Shown here: positions 18,971 through 26,435 of the stretch, one piece after another
Numbering within the stretch: the first letter of the stretch is position 1
Layout: the number at the start of each line of letters is the position of its first letter
Assembly (NCBI GenBank): GCA_026129765.1
Contig: JAHCHP010000007.1
Coordinates: 1 to 64,000, forward strand
Direction of reading: 5' to 3'
Origin: Fimbriimonadia bacterium
GTDB lineage: Bacteria > Armatimonadota > Fimbriimonadia > Fimbriimonadales > GBS-DC
DNA: 64,000 nucleotides
Program-made: the position numbers and the translations under genes
The notes under the pieces: model-generated
The model's input: only the letters and a program-made list of their open reading frames with translations
Database searches by the model: none
Told to the model about the DNA's origin: nothing

Positions 18971-19918
18971 ATGAAAACACCATCGTTTTTACGATTACCC
19001 CACCATCTCCAACAAGCGACGGATGTGGTGGATTTAATTGGCTATACTCCGCTGGTGCGTCTGCACAAAGTCGCGCGCGAACTGAAGCCGGGGATAGAAA
19101 TCTATGGAAAAGCAGAGTGGTTCAATCCGGGTGGATCGGTCAAAGATCGCCCCGCCTGGAATATCGTTCGAACCGCGATTGAAAACGGCAGCCTCACGCC
19201 TGAAAAACGCCTGTTAGATGCCACCTCGGGCAATACCGGTATCGCCTATGCTATGATCGGCGCGGCTTTGGGCTTTGGCGTGACTCTCTGTGTGCCAGAA
19301 AATGTCAGCCCCGAACGGCTCCATCTCCTCAAAGCGTATGGCGCGGAGTTGATTCTCACCGACCCGATGGAAGGCTCCGATGGCGCGATTCGCGCCGCCA
19401 AAGACCTGTTCTTCCGAAGCCCCTCTCTCTATTTTTACGCGGATCAATACAGCAATCCCGCCAACTGGAAAGCGCATTACGAAACCACTGCCGTCGAGAT
19501 TTGGCAGCAGACCGAAGGGCGCATCACCCATTTCGTGGCGGGGTTAGGCACAACGGGAACCTTTGTCGGAGTTGCGCGGCGCTTAAAGGAACTGAACCCG
19601 GACATTCGCTTGATTTCGTTTCAACCCGACTCTCCTTTTCATGGCTTGGAAGGTCTCAAACATTTAGAAACAGCCGCCGTGCCAAGCATCTACGACCCCG
19701 CCTTGGCGCATGAGGGACGTGTGGTCAGCACCGAACGCGCCTATGCGATGGTGAAACGCATGGCGCGCGAAGAGGGGCTGATGGTGGGCGTTTCGGCGGG
19801 GGCTGCAGTGGCGGTCGCCTTAGAGGTCGCTCAAGAACTGCAGGAGGGCATCGTGGTGACGATCCTTTGTGATGGCGCAGAAAAATATCTCAGCGAAAAG
19901 TTTTGGGAGGAGGCGTGA
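18971..19918 (+). CDS. cysM: Cysteine synthase, CysM-like, probably using a protein-bound sulfur donor
   Basis: This PLP enzyme adds sulfur to an activated serine to make cysteine. The 315-residue protein shows the PLP Lys in GGSVKDRP (Lys58), SGNTG (86-90) for the substrate carboxylate and GLGTTGT (191-197) for the PLP phosphate. Stretches such as QYSNPAN and ITHFVAGLGTTGT closely resemble mycobacterial CysM, which uses O-phosphoserine and the thiocarboxylated carrier CysO rather than O-acetylserine and sulfide. The genes that follow (JAMM peptidase and a ThiS-MoeB-rhodanese fusion) support that route. Whether the acceptor is O-phosphoserine or O-acetylserine cannot be decided here. A TATAAT hexamer at 18925-18930 is a possible -10 box. 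The stop overlaps the next start (GTGA). Confidence 0.88.
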   Translation: MKTPSFLRLPHHLQQATDVVDLIGYTPLVRLHKVARELKPGIEIYGKAEWFNPGGSVKDRPAWNIVRTAIENGSLTPEKRLLDATSGNTGIAYAMIGAALGFGVTLCVPENVSPERLHLLKAYGAELILTDPMEGSDGAIRAAKDLFFRSPSLYFYADQYSNPANWKAHYETTAVEIWQQTEGRITHFVAGLGTTGTFVGVARRLKELNPDIRLISFQPDSPFHGLEGLKHLETAAVPSIYDPALAHEGRVVSTERAYAMVKRMAREEGLMVGVSAGAAVAVALEVAQELQEGIVVTILCDGAEKYLSEKFWEEA

Positions 19919-20334
19919 AACTGATTCTTAAGCCTGAAGCGGAAGCGGTTATCCGAGACCACGCCAAAATGGATTACCCTCACGAATGTGTGGGCGCGTT
20001 GATTGGCGTGGATGATGACGCGCAGCGAGTCATTGAGCAAGCGCTCCCCCTGCAAAATGAACGGGTTGATGAGCGCGAACGGCGCTATCTGGTAAGCGCG
20101 GAGCAAGCATTGAAAGCGGAACGCGCCGCAGACACAAGCGGTAAAATGTTGCTGGGTTTCTATCATTCTCACCCTGATCACCCAGCAGTTCCCTCCGAAT
20201 ATGACCGCCAGCATGCGGCGTTTTCGTGGTACACTTACATCATCATTTCTGTAAGCGAGGGCGAACCGCAGGCATTAAAGGCATGGAACCTGCGCGAGGA
20301 CCGCTCCGCGTTTGATCCACAGGAGGTGGAGTAA
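19915..20334 (+). CDS. JAMM/MPN metallopeptidase, Mec+-like
   Basis: The 139-residue product carries a complete JAMM zinc motif: Glu24 (PHECVGALIG), then His84-x-His86-x7-Ser94-x2-Asp97 in YHSHPDHPAVPSEYD. In the mycobacterial CysO pathway Mec+ of this family hydrolyses the carrier-cysteine bond to release cysteine; other bacterial JAMM enzymes trim extra residues after the GG of ThiS-like carriers. I chose GTG 19915, which overlaps the cysM stop by 4 nt and matches where family members begin; the GGGAGG just upstream serves as the ribosome site. A TTG at 19903 would start upstream of its own ribosome site. It is translationally coupled to cysM and 3 nt ahead of the DUF1028 gene. Confidence 0.9.
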   Translation: MKLILKPEAEAVIRDHAKMDYPHECVGALIGVDDDAQRVIEQALPLQNERVDERERRYLVSAEQALKAERAADTSGKMLLGFYHSHPDHPAVPSEYDRQHAAFSWYTYIIISVSEGEPQALKAWNLREDRSAFDPQEVE

Positions 20335-20337
20335 CCG

Positions 20338-21249
20338 ATGGCATTCAAACATCCAGGAACTTTTTCTATCGTCGCTTATGATCCAGCCAACGGCGATTTA
20401 GGCGTGGCGGTCGCTTCTAAATTTTTGGCGGTGGGCAGTGTCGTTCCCTTCGCGCAGGCGGGAGTCGGCGCGATTGCCACCCAAGCCTTTGCCAACACAA
20501 CCTACGGACCGAAAGGTTTAGAACTTTTGAAAAAAGGGACGAATCCCACAAGCATTATTCGCGCTCTAACCTCTGAAGACACCAACCGGGACTCGCGTCA
20601 GGTGGGCATCATCGACGCGAAAGGGCGTTCTGCCACTTACACCGGGAAACAGTGTATGAACTGGGCAGGCGGCATCGCAGGCAGGCATTATGCGGTTCAA
20701 GGCAACATCCTGACCAGTAAAGCCGTCGTGGAGGGTATGGCCCGCGCCTTCAAGAACACGCAAGGCGAATTAGCGGTTCGCCTCATCGCTGCCTTAGAAG
20801 CGGCAGAGGCAGCGGGCGGCGACTCGCGGGGTAAGCAGTCGGCATCGATCTTAGTCGTCCGCAAAAACGGAGGGTACGCGGGTTTTAATGACCGCTATTT
20901 AGACCTGCGCGTGGATGACCACCCAGAACCGGTGCAGGAACTGAAGCGATTAGTGGGCATGATGAGCGTTATCCAGCGCGGCGCAAGCGCGGACAGGCTC
21001 TACAATCAGAAGAAATACGCGGAAGCGGCGCGCGCCTATTTGACTATCTTGAAAGACGCGCCTGACAACGCGATCATTCGCTACAACCTTGCCTGCACCT
21101 TAGCATTAGCGGGCAGAAAATCAGAGGCATTAGAACATTTGAAACATGCGATTGAACTGGATGGTTCTCTCAAGGCATTAGCCCAAAGAGACCCTGACTT
21201 TGTATCTATCAAAAACGATGAACAATTCAAACGAATCACAGGAGAATAA
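20338..21249 (+). CDS. DUF1028 Ntn-hydrolase-like protein with TPR tail
   Basis: The 303-residue protein begins with the DUF1028 signature: TFSIVAYDPANGDLGVAVAS, GVGAIATQAFAN and SKAVVEGMA, ending with RGKQSASILVV at about 165-175. This family is predicted to have an N-terminal nucleophile hydrolase fold, with the Thr before FSIVA as candidate nucleophile, which would require removal of the first seven residues. Residues about 220-290 hold tetratricopeptide repeats (YNQKKYAEAARAYLTIL and ALAGRKSEALEHLKHAIEL). The biochemical role of DUF1028 is not established. Its place, 3 nt after the JAMM gene and 3 nt before the carrier fusion gene, argues that it takes part in the same sulfur or peptide-processing pathway. 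The ribosome site is AGGAGG at 20321-20326. Confidence 0.88.
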   Translation: MAFKHPGTFSIVAYDPANGDLGVAVASKFLAVGSVVPFAQAGVGAIATQAFANTTYGPKGLELLKKGTNPTSIIRALTSEDTNRDSRQVGIIDAKGRSATYTGKQCMNWAGGIAGRHYAVQGNILTSKAVVEGMARAFKNTQGELAVRLIAALEAAEAAGGDSRGKQSASILVVRKNGGYAGFNDRYLDLRVDDHPEPVQELKRLVGMMSVIQRGASADRLYNQKKYAEAARAYLTILKDAPDNAIIRYNLACTLALAGRKSEALEHLKHAIELDGSLKALAQRDPDFVSIKNDEQFKRITGE

Positions 21250-21252
21250 CCT

Positions 21253-22734
21253 ATGGCAACGATTATCATACCCACCGCGTTAAGACCGTATACAAGTCAA
21301 CAAGCGCGGTTATCTGTGGAGGCGGCGACTGTAAATGACGCGCTTTTCGCGCTCATTGAACGGTTCCCTGCCCTCAAGCAGCATCTTTTCAATGAAGAGG
21401 AACGCCTGCGAAGTTTCGTCAATCTGTATGTGGGAGATGAAGATATTCGCCATTTACAAGGCTTGGAAACAGGGCTCAAACCCGATTCAGAGCTGACCAT
21501 TGTCCCTTCAGTGGCGGGCGGCTCGGCTCTCTTAGAGACCGATCAACCCGGAAAAGAAGACTTGATTGTTCAAGAAAGATACGAAAACTTGCAATTAAGT
21601 AACGAAGAAGTACTGCGATACAGCCGTCACCTGATTATGCCCGAAGTCACGCTGGAGGGACAGCTGCGCTTAAAAGCATCAAAAGTTCTGCTGATTGGCA
21701 CAGGCGGTTTGGGATCGCCTATCGCGCTCTATCTCGCCGCTGCCGGTGTCGGCACTTTGGGATTGGTGGATGCAGATATTGTGGATGAAACCAATCTGCA
21801 GCGTCAGATCATCCACTTCACTTCAGATGTGGGCAAACCCAAATTGGATTCGGCGCGCGCGAAAGTCACTGAGATCAACCCGCATGTGCAAGTGAATCTT
21901 CACGAAACGCGATTAACCTCAGAGAATGCATTGGATATTATGCGCGATTATGACATCATCGTGGACGGAACCGACAACTTCCCGACCCGCTATCTGGTGA
22001 ATGACGCTTGTGTCTTGCTGGGCAAACCCAATGTCTATGGCAGCATTTTCCGTTTCGAAGGGCAAGCCTCGGTCTTTTACGCGAAAGAGGGACCCTGCTA
22101 TCGATGTCTTTATCCTGAACCGCCGCCGCCCGGACTGGTTCCCAGCTGCGCGGAAGGAGGAGTACTCGGGATTTTGCCCGGTTTAATCGGATTGGTTCAA
22201 GCCACCGAAACGGTCAAACTGATTCTTGGCGCGGGTGAACCGCTGATTGGACGCCTATTGTTGTTGGACGCGCTCAGCATGCGCTGGCGTGAATTGAAAC
22301 TGAAAAAGAACACAGAATGCCCCCTCTGCGGAGAGCATCCAACGCAGACTGAACTGATCGATTATATAGAATTCTGCGGATTGCGGGGCGAGGAGAAAAC
22401 AACTTTGGAAAACACTGTTCCCGAAATTTCGGTGCAAGAATTAAAGCAGAGGTTAGACAATAATGACCTCATGACCTTGTTAGATGTGCGCGAAGAGCAT
22501 GAAATCCAAATCAGCTCGCTCCCTGGTATTGTGCATATCCCCATGGGCGAAATTCCGGATCGCGTCAGCGAATTGAACTCTGCGGACGAGATCATTGTCA
22601 TCTGCCGGTCGGGTGGGCGCAGCGGTAAAATTACCGAGTTCCTGCAATCGATTGGTTTTCGCAAGGTCAAAAATCTTGTGGGTGGCATGAACGCTTACGC
22701 GAAGGAAGTCGATCCCAGCCTTCCAACATACTAA
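21253..22734 (+). CDS. Sulfur carrier (ThiS/CysO-like)-MoeB/MoeZ-rhodanese fusion
   Basis: Three parts are fused in 493 residues. Residues 1-90 are a ubiquitin-like sulfur carrier of CysO length ending VPSVAGG, with GG at 89-90. Residues about 112-370 are a MoeB/ThiF adenylyltransferase (GTGGLGSP at 149-156, NLQRQ at 181-185, DGTDNFPTRY) with zinc cysteines CYRC (282-285) and CPLC (356-359) and a PSCAE motif (Cys299). Residues about 390-485 are a rhodanese with the loop CRSGGRS (Cys451). The enzyme part normally adenylates the free C-terminal glycine of a carrier and moves rhodanese persulfide sulfur onto it. Here the GG is internal, followed by SALLETDQPGKED, so it must be cut or the carrier must act differently. 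The gene ends a tight four-gene operon with a CysM-like synthase and a JAMM peptidase. Confidence 0.92.
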   Translation: MATIIIPTALRPYTSQQARLSVEAATVNDALFALIERFPALKQHLFNEEERLRSFVNLYVGDEDIRHLQGLETGLKPDSELTIVPSVAGGSALLETDQPGKEDLIVQERYENLQLSNEEVLRYSRHLIMPEVTLEGQLRLKASKVLLIGTGGLGSPIALYLAAAGVGTLGLVDADIVDETNLQRQIIHFTSDVGKPKLDSARAKVTEINPHVQVNLHETRLTSENALDIMRDYDIIVDGTDNFPTRYLVNDACVLLGKPNVYGSIFRFEGQASVFYAKEGPCYRCLYPEPPPPGLVPSCAEGGVLGILPGLIGLVQATETVKLILGAGEPLIGRLLLLDALSMRWRELKLKKNTECPLCGEHPTQTELIDYIEFCGLRGEEKTTLENTVPEISVQELKQRLDNNDLMTLLDVREEHEIQISSLPGIVHIPMGEIPDRVSELNSADEIIVICRSGGRSGKITEFLQSIGFRKVKNLVGGMNAYAKEVDPSLPTY

Positions 22735-22741
22735 GAGCTTA

Positions 22742-22777
22742 TTCGTCATAGCAGGGACATCGCTCTGCTATGACGAA
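22742..22777. repeat. Perfect 13-bp inverted repeat, terminator-like or MITE-like hairpin
   Basis: TTCGTCATAGCAG (22742-22754) pairs perfectly with CTGCTATGACGAA (22765-22777) around a 10-nt loop. It lies 8 nt after the stop of the fusion gene and 11 nt before the next start. It has no T tract, so it may be a 3'-end stabilising hairpin or a mobile repeat. Confidence 0.6.
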
Positions 22778-22787
22778 ACTCTAAAAC

Positions 22788-23615
22788 ATGATGGAGATTC
22801 GCTACCCAACCGAACTGGACGATTTTTTCTTTGACCTGCAGGGATACCTCATCCTCAAAGAAGCCGCTGAGCCTGCGCTCATTGACGATTTGAACCGGGC
22901 ATTTGACCAGTTTCCACCGATTGAACCAGGCGCATGGTGGGGCAATGCGCAAAGGCGCGATTACACGGTCGACACGGGCTATGAATTGCATAACTGTGTG
23001 GAAGCAGGCGAACCTTTCGAGCGACTCATAGACCATCCGAGTTGGATTGCTTACGTGCGCCATTTTTGCGGCGAAGAACAATCTTACGTGCAAGGCTTAT
23101 TCATCGATGAATGTATCGCATCCATCCGCAAGTCGGGTGGTCATCATCCCGTTCACTCGGGCGGTTATAAGGGAGCCATGCGGGGCGCGTTTGGCTACAA
23201 GCATGGCGTGTTCCGGTGTGGACAGGTCAATATTATTCTCGCGTTGACCGATATTGGCGAGGGCGACGGACCCACGATGGTGGTTCCGGGCAGTCATAAG
23301 TCCAATTTCCCCCATCCCTTAGCCGGAGACTATGGGCGCGGGGATCGTATGGATGAATTGCCGGGCGCGATTCCTGTTTATTTGAAAGCGGGCGATGCCT
23401 TGCTGTTTGTGGATGGATTAATGCACGGAGGTAGCAGTCGGACGAACCCCGGAGAACGCCGAATTGTTATCTATCGTTATGGACCCAGTTGGGGAGCGAC
23501 ACGATTTGGTTATGAATACTCGCAAACCCTGCTCAATCGACTGACGTCGGAACGCCGCGCCATTCTGCAGCCCATTCCCCCGAACCGTCCAGATGACTCA
23601 GTAGAAGACGTCTAA
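22788..23615 (+). CDS. Phytanoyl-CoA dioxygenase (PhyH) family protein
   Basis: This is an iron(II)/2-oxoglutarate-dependent oxygenase by family. The 275-residue length is typical. The double-stranded beta-helix is suggested by LTDIGEGDGPTMVVPGSHKSNFPHP, a strong PhyH signature, and by HGGSSRTNPGERRIVIYRYGP near the end, which supplies the second metal His and the 2-oxoglutarate Arg. The first His-x-Asp pair is not obvious; HHPVHSGG around residue 120 could hold it. The substrate is unknown; bacterial members often act on small secondary metabolites. The gene starts 10 nt after a perfect hairpin and may be transcribed separately from the sulfur operon. Confidence 0.82.
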   Translation: MMEIRYPTELDDFFFDLQGYLILKEAAEPALIDDLNRAFDQFPPIEPGAWWGNAQRRDYTVDTGYELHNCVEAGEPFERLIDHPSWIAYVRHFCGEEQSYVQGLFIDECIASIRKSGGHHPVHSGGYKGAMRGAFGYKHGVFRCGQVNIILALTDIGEGDGPTMVVPGSHKSNFPHPLAGDYGRGDRMDELPGAIPVYLKAGDALLFVDGLMHGGSSRTNPGERRIVIYRYGPSWGATRFGYEYSQTLLNRLTSERRAILQPIPPNRPDDSVEDV

Positions 23616-23676
23616 CATAACGCGTTTTCCGAAAATTCGTTCGAGGACAAGTGGTTACTCGCCGCCATTCACGTTG

Positions 23677-23710
23677 GTCATCTTCTCGAAAGCGGGGAAC
23701 GCGGGAATCC
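23677..23710 (+). repeat. REP-like repeat, TCATTCCC family, longer variant
   Basis: GTCAT, then CTTCTCGAAAGCGGGGAAC, then GCGGGAATCC. The right half matches 63406-63430. The similarity continues past the hairpin: TCGAGAGACTTTCATGC near 23729 resembles TCGAGAAGCTTTCATGC near 63449. Confidence 0.5.
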
Positions 23711-23818
23711 AGAATAGAAGACACTATCGAGAGACTTTCATGCAGGATTCTTCTTTATAAACTCTAATCTATGAAGAGAATCCCTCATTCCTTTTTAGGT
23801 GAAACGAGATGAAAGAGG

Positions 23819-24922
23819 ATGAAAGAATTTGACCGATCCACTGATCAATTCCGAAAGCCGCTGCTTCGATACGCAGTTAAACAGGGAGCCAGCAAGCAAG
23901 ATGCCGAGGACCTTGTCCAGGAGGCGTTGTTAGACTACTTCGAAACACGAAAGGTTTGGTATCATGAAGACCCTCTTCCCCAGCCCAAATTACTATTCAA
24001 CATATTGCATCATCGGGTAGTTGATTCGTTGAGGCGTAAATCTACTGAAAAGCGCGCTATTACAAACTTTCTTCAACAGTCAGCCTCAACAGGCACTACT
24101 CATGAAGAAGAAGTTCTGGAACATTTATTAGTTGATCAGATCATGGAAACACTGCCGCCATTCTGGAGACAAGTTATCCGCTTGCGCGCGGAAGGTTGGA
24201 AATGGAATGAGATTTCTACTCACTTTGATATCTCCATAGGGACTCTGACAAAACAATGGGCTCGCATTTTAGCAAGATCCTGCACGGTTTTAGGAATTGA
24301 GTGCCGAAAAAGAGAGGTATCGAGCGATTTCATGCATGAGTATTCCGCCGTAGTTTCAGCGAAACATAGGGAGGTTAAAGAAAATGAAGAAACGCAGATG
24401 TCTGTTGTTAACGACTTTAATTCTGATGCTTCTAAACCTTGTCCTATTTCCAAACACCCTCAGCGCTCTAACAAATACTTCAGTGCGGGGGGGGGGATAT
24501 TTAGGAATGTGATACCTGGCAATTGTGAATGCACACAACAGAAACGATTCTCACTTAGTGAGGTGAAAACCTTCCTGGAAAAGAACAAAGGGATTCCGCT
24601 TCACAACGAAGCGAAGCCAGATGATCGCGCTTTTCTCAGTTTACCGCCTTGCCCTACAGACTGTGGAGAAGGCACTGCTTACCCAGAATATTTCTGCCTC
24701 GATGAACCTGTGAACTGTGGGGTTTTGTTTCAACAACATTGGTGGTGGATCCGCTGGATAACCTATTGGAATTGTCCCGGCGCCAACTATTACTATTGTG
24801 GAAGTTGGGCAAGAGACTCTGAGGAGTCTTGTTGTATGTGGGCAGGTGGAGAAGTGCTGCCTGCTCAATGTCCTCCTCCAGGGGAATCCTATCAGGAATG
24901 TTCTTTGGTGACACCCCCCTGA
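23819..24922 (+). CDS. ECF-type RNA polymerase sigma factor, read through into a downstream secreted-protein frame
   Basis: The first about 180 residues are a sigma-70 family protein: region 2 (YAVKQGASKQDAEDLVQEALLDYF and LFNILHHRVVDSLRRK) and region 4 (METLPPFWRQVIRLRAEGWKWNEISTHFDISIGTL, a helix-turn-helix). It would direct RNA polymerase to a specific set of promoters. The remaining about 185 residues do not belong to it. From 24384 a separate gene with its own ribosome site begins in another frame, and a run of ten Gs (24487-24496) brings that gene's coding sequence into the sigma frame. If the run were 11 Gs the sigma frame would stop at a TAG a few bases past the tract. No anti-sigma factor is recognisable, though the membrane protein at 24991 is a candidate. 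Confidence 0.75.
   Translation: MKEFDRSTDQFRKPLLRYAVKQGASKQDAEDLVQEALLDYFETRKVWYHEDPLPQPKLLFNILHHRVVDSLRRKSTEKRAITNFLQQSASTGTTHEEEVLEHLLVDQIMETLPPFWRQVIRLRAEGWKWNEISTHFDISIGTLTKQWARILARSCTVLGIECRKREVSSDFMHEYSAVVSAKHREVKENEETQMSVVNDFNSDASKPCPISKHPQRSNKYFSAGGGIFRNVIPGNCECTQQKRFSLSEVKTFLEKNKGIPLHNEAKPDDRAFLSLPPCPTDCGEGTAYPEYFCLDEPVNCGVLFQQHWWWIRWITYWNCPGANYYYCGSWARDSEESCCMWAGGEVLPAQCPPPGESYQECSLVTPP
24384..24922 (+). pseudogene. Secreted Cys-rich protein, frame broken at a G10 tract
   Basis: An independent start at ATG 24384, about 9 nt after AGGGAGG, opens a signal peptide (MKKRRCLLLTTLILMLLN, then LSALTNTS). In the sequence as given this frame stops at TGA 24510-24512, just after ten Gs (24487-24496). 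Adding one G restores a continuous 179-residue protein whose second half is rich in cysteine (about 12 Cys) and aromatic residues, with pieces such as NCPGANYYYCGSW and ESCCMWAGG. The break could be a sequencing error, a decayed gene or a phase-variable switch. No family is recognised. Its signal peptide and disulfide-rich composition suggest an exported structural or adhesive protein controlled by the sigma factor just upstream. Confidence 0.65.
24487..24496. repeat. Homopolymer tract of ten G
   Basis: Ten consecutive Gs lie within the coding region where the sigma factor frame and the secreted-protein frame overlap. Long G runs slip during replication and are the classic substrate of phase variation; they are also a frequent source of assembly error. 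Confidence 0.8.
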
Positions 24923-24990
24923 GGTATAGTCAAACTCATAAGGATTTCAGTAAACGTGTGTATATCATAGAAAACTGCTTCAGACTCGTC

Positions 24991-25494
24991 ATGATGAAGA
25001 CAGAAATAGTGTTGGGCGGAGTGATCAGTGGGATACTGGCGTTTTGGGTTGCGCACCATGTGAGTCGACTGATAGCAGATCCTTTGCTGACTGGATTAGC
25101 CTATGCGCTTTCTCAAATCCCTGCGCCGCCCAACCATTTGAATTGGAATGAAATTCTTCAGGTAGCGTTTCGGCTTCCAAGCTCAGATATTTGGTTCACA
25201 CTCATTCTTTTGGGTGGGCTCTTTGGAGCCTTACTGTGCTTTCCTTCAGCGAACACCTCAGAGTATGCTTTCCGGCGAATTTGGGTCAAGAGGATTTATT
25301 GGCTGTGCTTGGCGCTGTTCTTCTTGCTATTAGTTGGGGTGAATATCTTAGAGGCAATTACTACAGGCAGATTGAACATTATATTTATCCTAACAGGTCT
25401 TTTAAGCAAAGCCGCTTGGATTGGTTTGGGCATGTTATTTGCTTCCCTATTTGAGAGATTCAGGAATATCTTGATGGAGAGGTGGCTCCTATGA
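24991..25494 (+). CDS. Small membrane protein of unknown function
   Basis: From ATG 24991 (an ATGATG pair) the 167-residue product has about four hydrophobic segments: about 5-24 (VLGGVISGILAFWVAHHV), 65-85 (FTLILLGGLFGALLCF), 100-122 (WLCLALFFLLLVGVNILEAI) and 128-152 (IIFILTGLLSKAAWIGLGMLFASL). No family is recognised. Longer upstream frame extensions overlap the preceding gene and have no ribosome site. The stop overlaps the pseudopilin start by 4 nt (ATGA), so the two are coupled. Its position between the sigma factor/secreted-protein genes and a pseudopilin suggests a role in export or in sigma control; this is inference. Confidence 0.65.
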   Translation: MMKTEIVLGGVISGILAFWVAHHVSRLIADPLLTGLAYALSQIPAPPNHLNWNEILQVAFRLPSSDIWFTLILLGGLFGALLCFPSANTSEYAFRRIWVKRIYWLCLALFFLLLVGVNILEAITTGRLNIIFILTGLLSKAAWIGLGMLFASLFERFRNILMERWLL

Positions 25495-26126
25495 AACAGA
25501 AAGGCTTTACATTGGTAGAATTGCTCACTGTATTAGCGATTATCGCGTTGCTTATAGCAATCCTGCTGCCTGTCATTATATCGGCTCGCAAGCGCGCCCA
25601 AATCGCCCCATGTATCAGCAACTTAAAGCAAATCCACTCGGCATGGAGTCTCTACCGAGAAGATCATCAAGACCAATGGGCAAAAGATTTGAAGGCATTG
25701 ATCACCCAAGCGAACAAATCAATATTTCGATGTCCTTTGGACCAGTATGGTGGATTGAGTCGGCGTCAAAGCGACGCTGCCTCTACTGCTGTCAGTTATT
25801 ATTATATGAATACAAACCCTCAATTCCGCCAAGCGCTCTCAGAGAATGACCCTAACCATGGCATTATCGTCTGTATTCTGCACGGCGAGATCAAAAAAGA
25901 GGCTGCGCTGAAAATGGGGTTTCCTTACGCCTCTGTGGGTACAGAAGGGCAAGTGCTACGCCTGCGCTTGGATGGCTCTGTGCAAAACATCCCTATTCCC
26001 ATAGCATGCTTTGATAATCAGAGTCCGGGATACATGGCAGGTCGCCCGGAATGGTATCTCATGACCGATGTCCGCCCATGTCCTAAACCATGGTGTCCCC
26101 ACGCTGAGGTTCCCTGTCCCGAATGA
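25491..26126 (+). CDS. Type II-like pseudopilin / prepilin with N-terminal methylation motif
   Basis: The 211-residue product starts MKQKGFTLVELLTVLAI, a textbook class III signal: cleavage after Gly5, Phe6 methylated, Glu10 in the hydrophobic helix (Glu5 of the mature protein). The soluble part has DxG-type features of Armatimonadota/Planctomycete prepilin-like proteins (RLRLDGSVQNIP near the end) and about six cysteines in the C-terminal third. It would be processed by a prepilin peptidase that is not encoded here. I chose ATG 25491 because GGAGAGGTGG is just upstream and the motif starts there. It is the last gene of the sigma factor cassette. Confidence 0.85.
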   Translation: MKQKGFTLVELLTVLAIIALLIAILLPVIISARKRAQIAPCISNLKQIHSAWSLYREDHQDQWAKDLKALITQANKSIFRCPLDQYGGLSRRQSDAASTAVSYYYMNTNPQFRQALSENDPNHGIIVCILHGEIKKEAALKMGFPYASVGTEGQVLRLRLDGSVQNIPIPIACFDNQSPGYMAGRPEWYLMTDVRPCPKPWCPHAEVPCPE

Positions 26127-26145
26127 GGATCATTTGATACTTCCG

Positions 26146-26209
26146 GGTAAACTCGGACATTCAGCCACCCAACAACCATCGTCCCCTGGATAAATCAACA
26201 CTTGGCGCA
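26146..26209 (-). repeat. 64-bp partial copy of the hicB 5' end, downstream of hicA
   Basis: It matches 26568-26631 at 63 of 64 bases (the difference is C/T within AACAACC/AATAACC). On the minus strand it encodes hicB residues 2 to about 22 but lacks the ATG. Lying right after the hicA stop, it looks like the remnant of a tandem hicBA duplication. Confidence 0.8.
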
Positions 26210-26210
26210 G

Positions 26211-26435
26211 TTATTTTAATAGCTCGCGAAACTCTTCCACACTGAGTCCAGCCTGTCTAATAATGCCTCGCAACGTCCCACGATCAAGTTCTGTATGGTC
26301 AGGAATAGTGAGTTGAGAAGAAGGCTCTTCGCGCACTAAGATCATATGGCTTCCTCGTTGTCTAACGAAAGAGAAACCAGCTTTTTGCAATGCCTTAACA
26401 CATTCACGACCTGACAACACAGGGAGACGCGTCAT
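26211..26435 (-). CDS. hicA: HicA-type mRNA interferase toxin
   Basis: The 74-residue protein has the small dsRNA-binding-like HicA/YcfA fold, with the active His in RQRGSHMIL and the usual LPVLSGRECVKALQKAGF start. Family members cut mRNA when free of HicB. The start overlaps the hicB stop by 4 nt, so the antitoxin is made first and coupled. A 64-bp fragment of a second hicB follows immediately. Confidence 0.9.
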   Translation of the reverse strand: MTRLPVLSGRECVKALQKAGFSFVRQRGSHMILVREEPSSQLTIPDHTELDRGTLRGIIRQAGLSVEEFRELLK

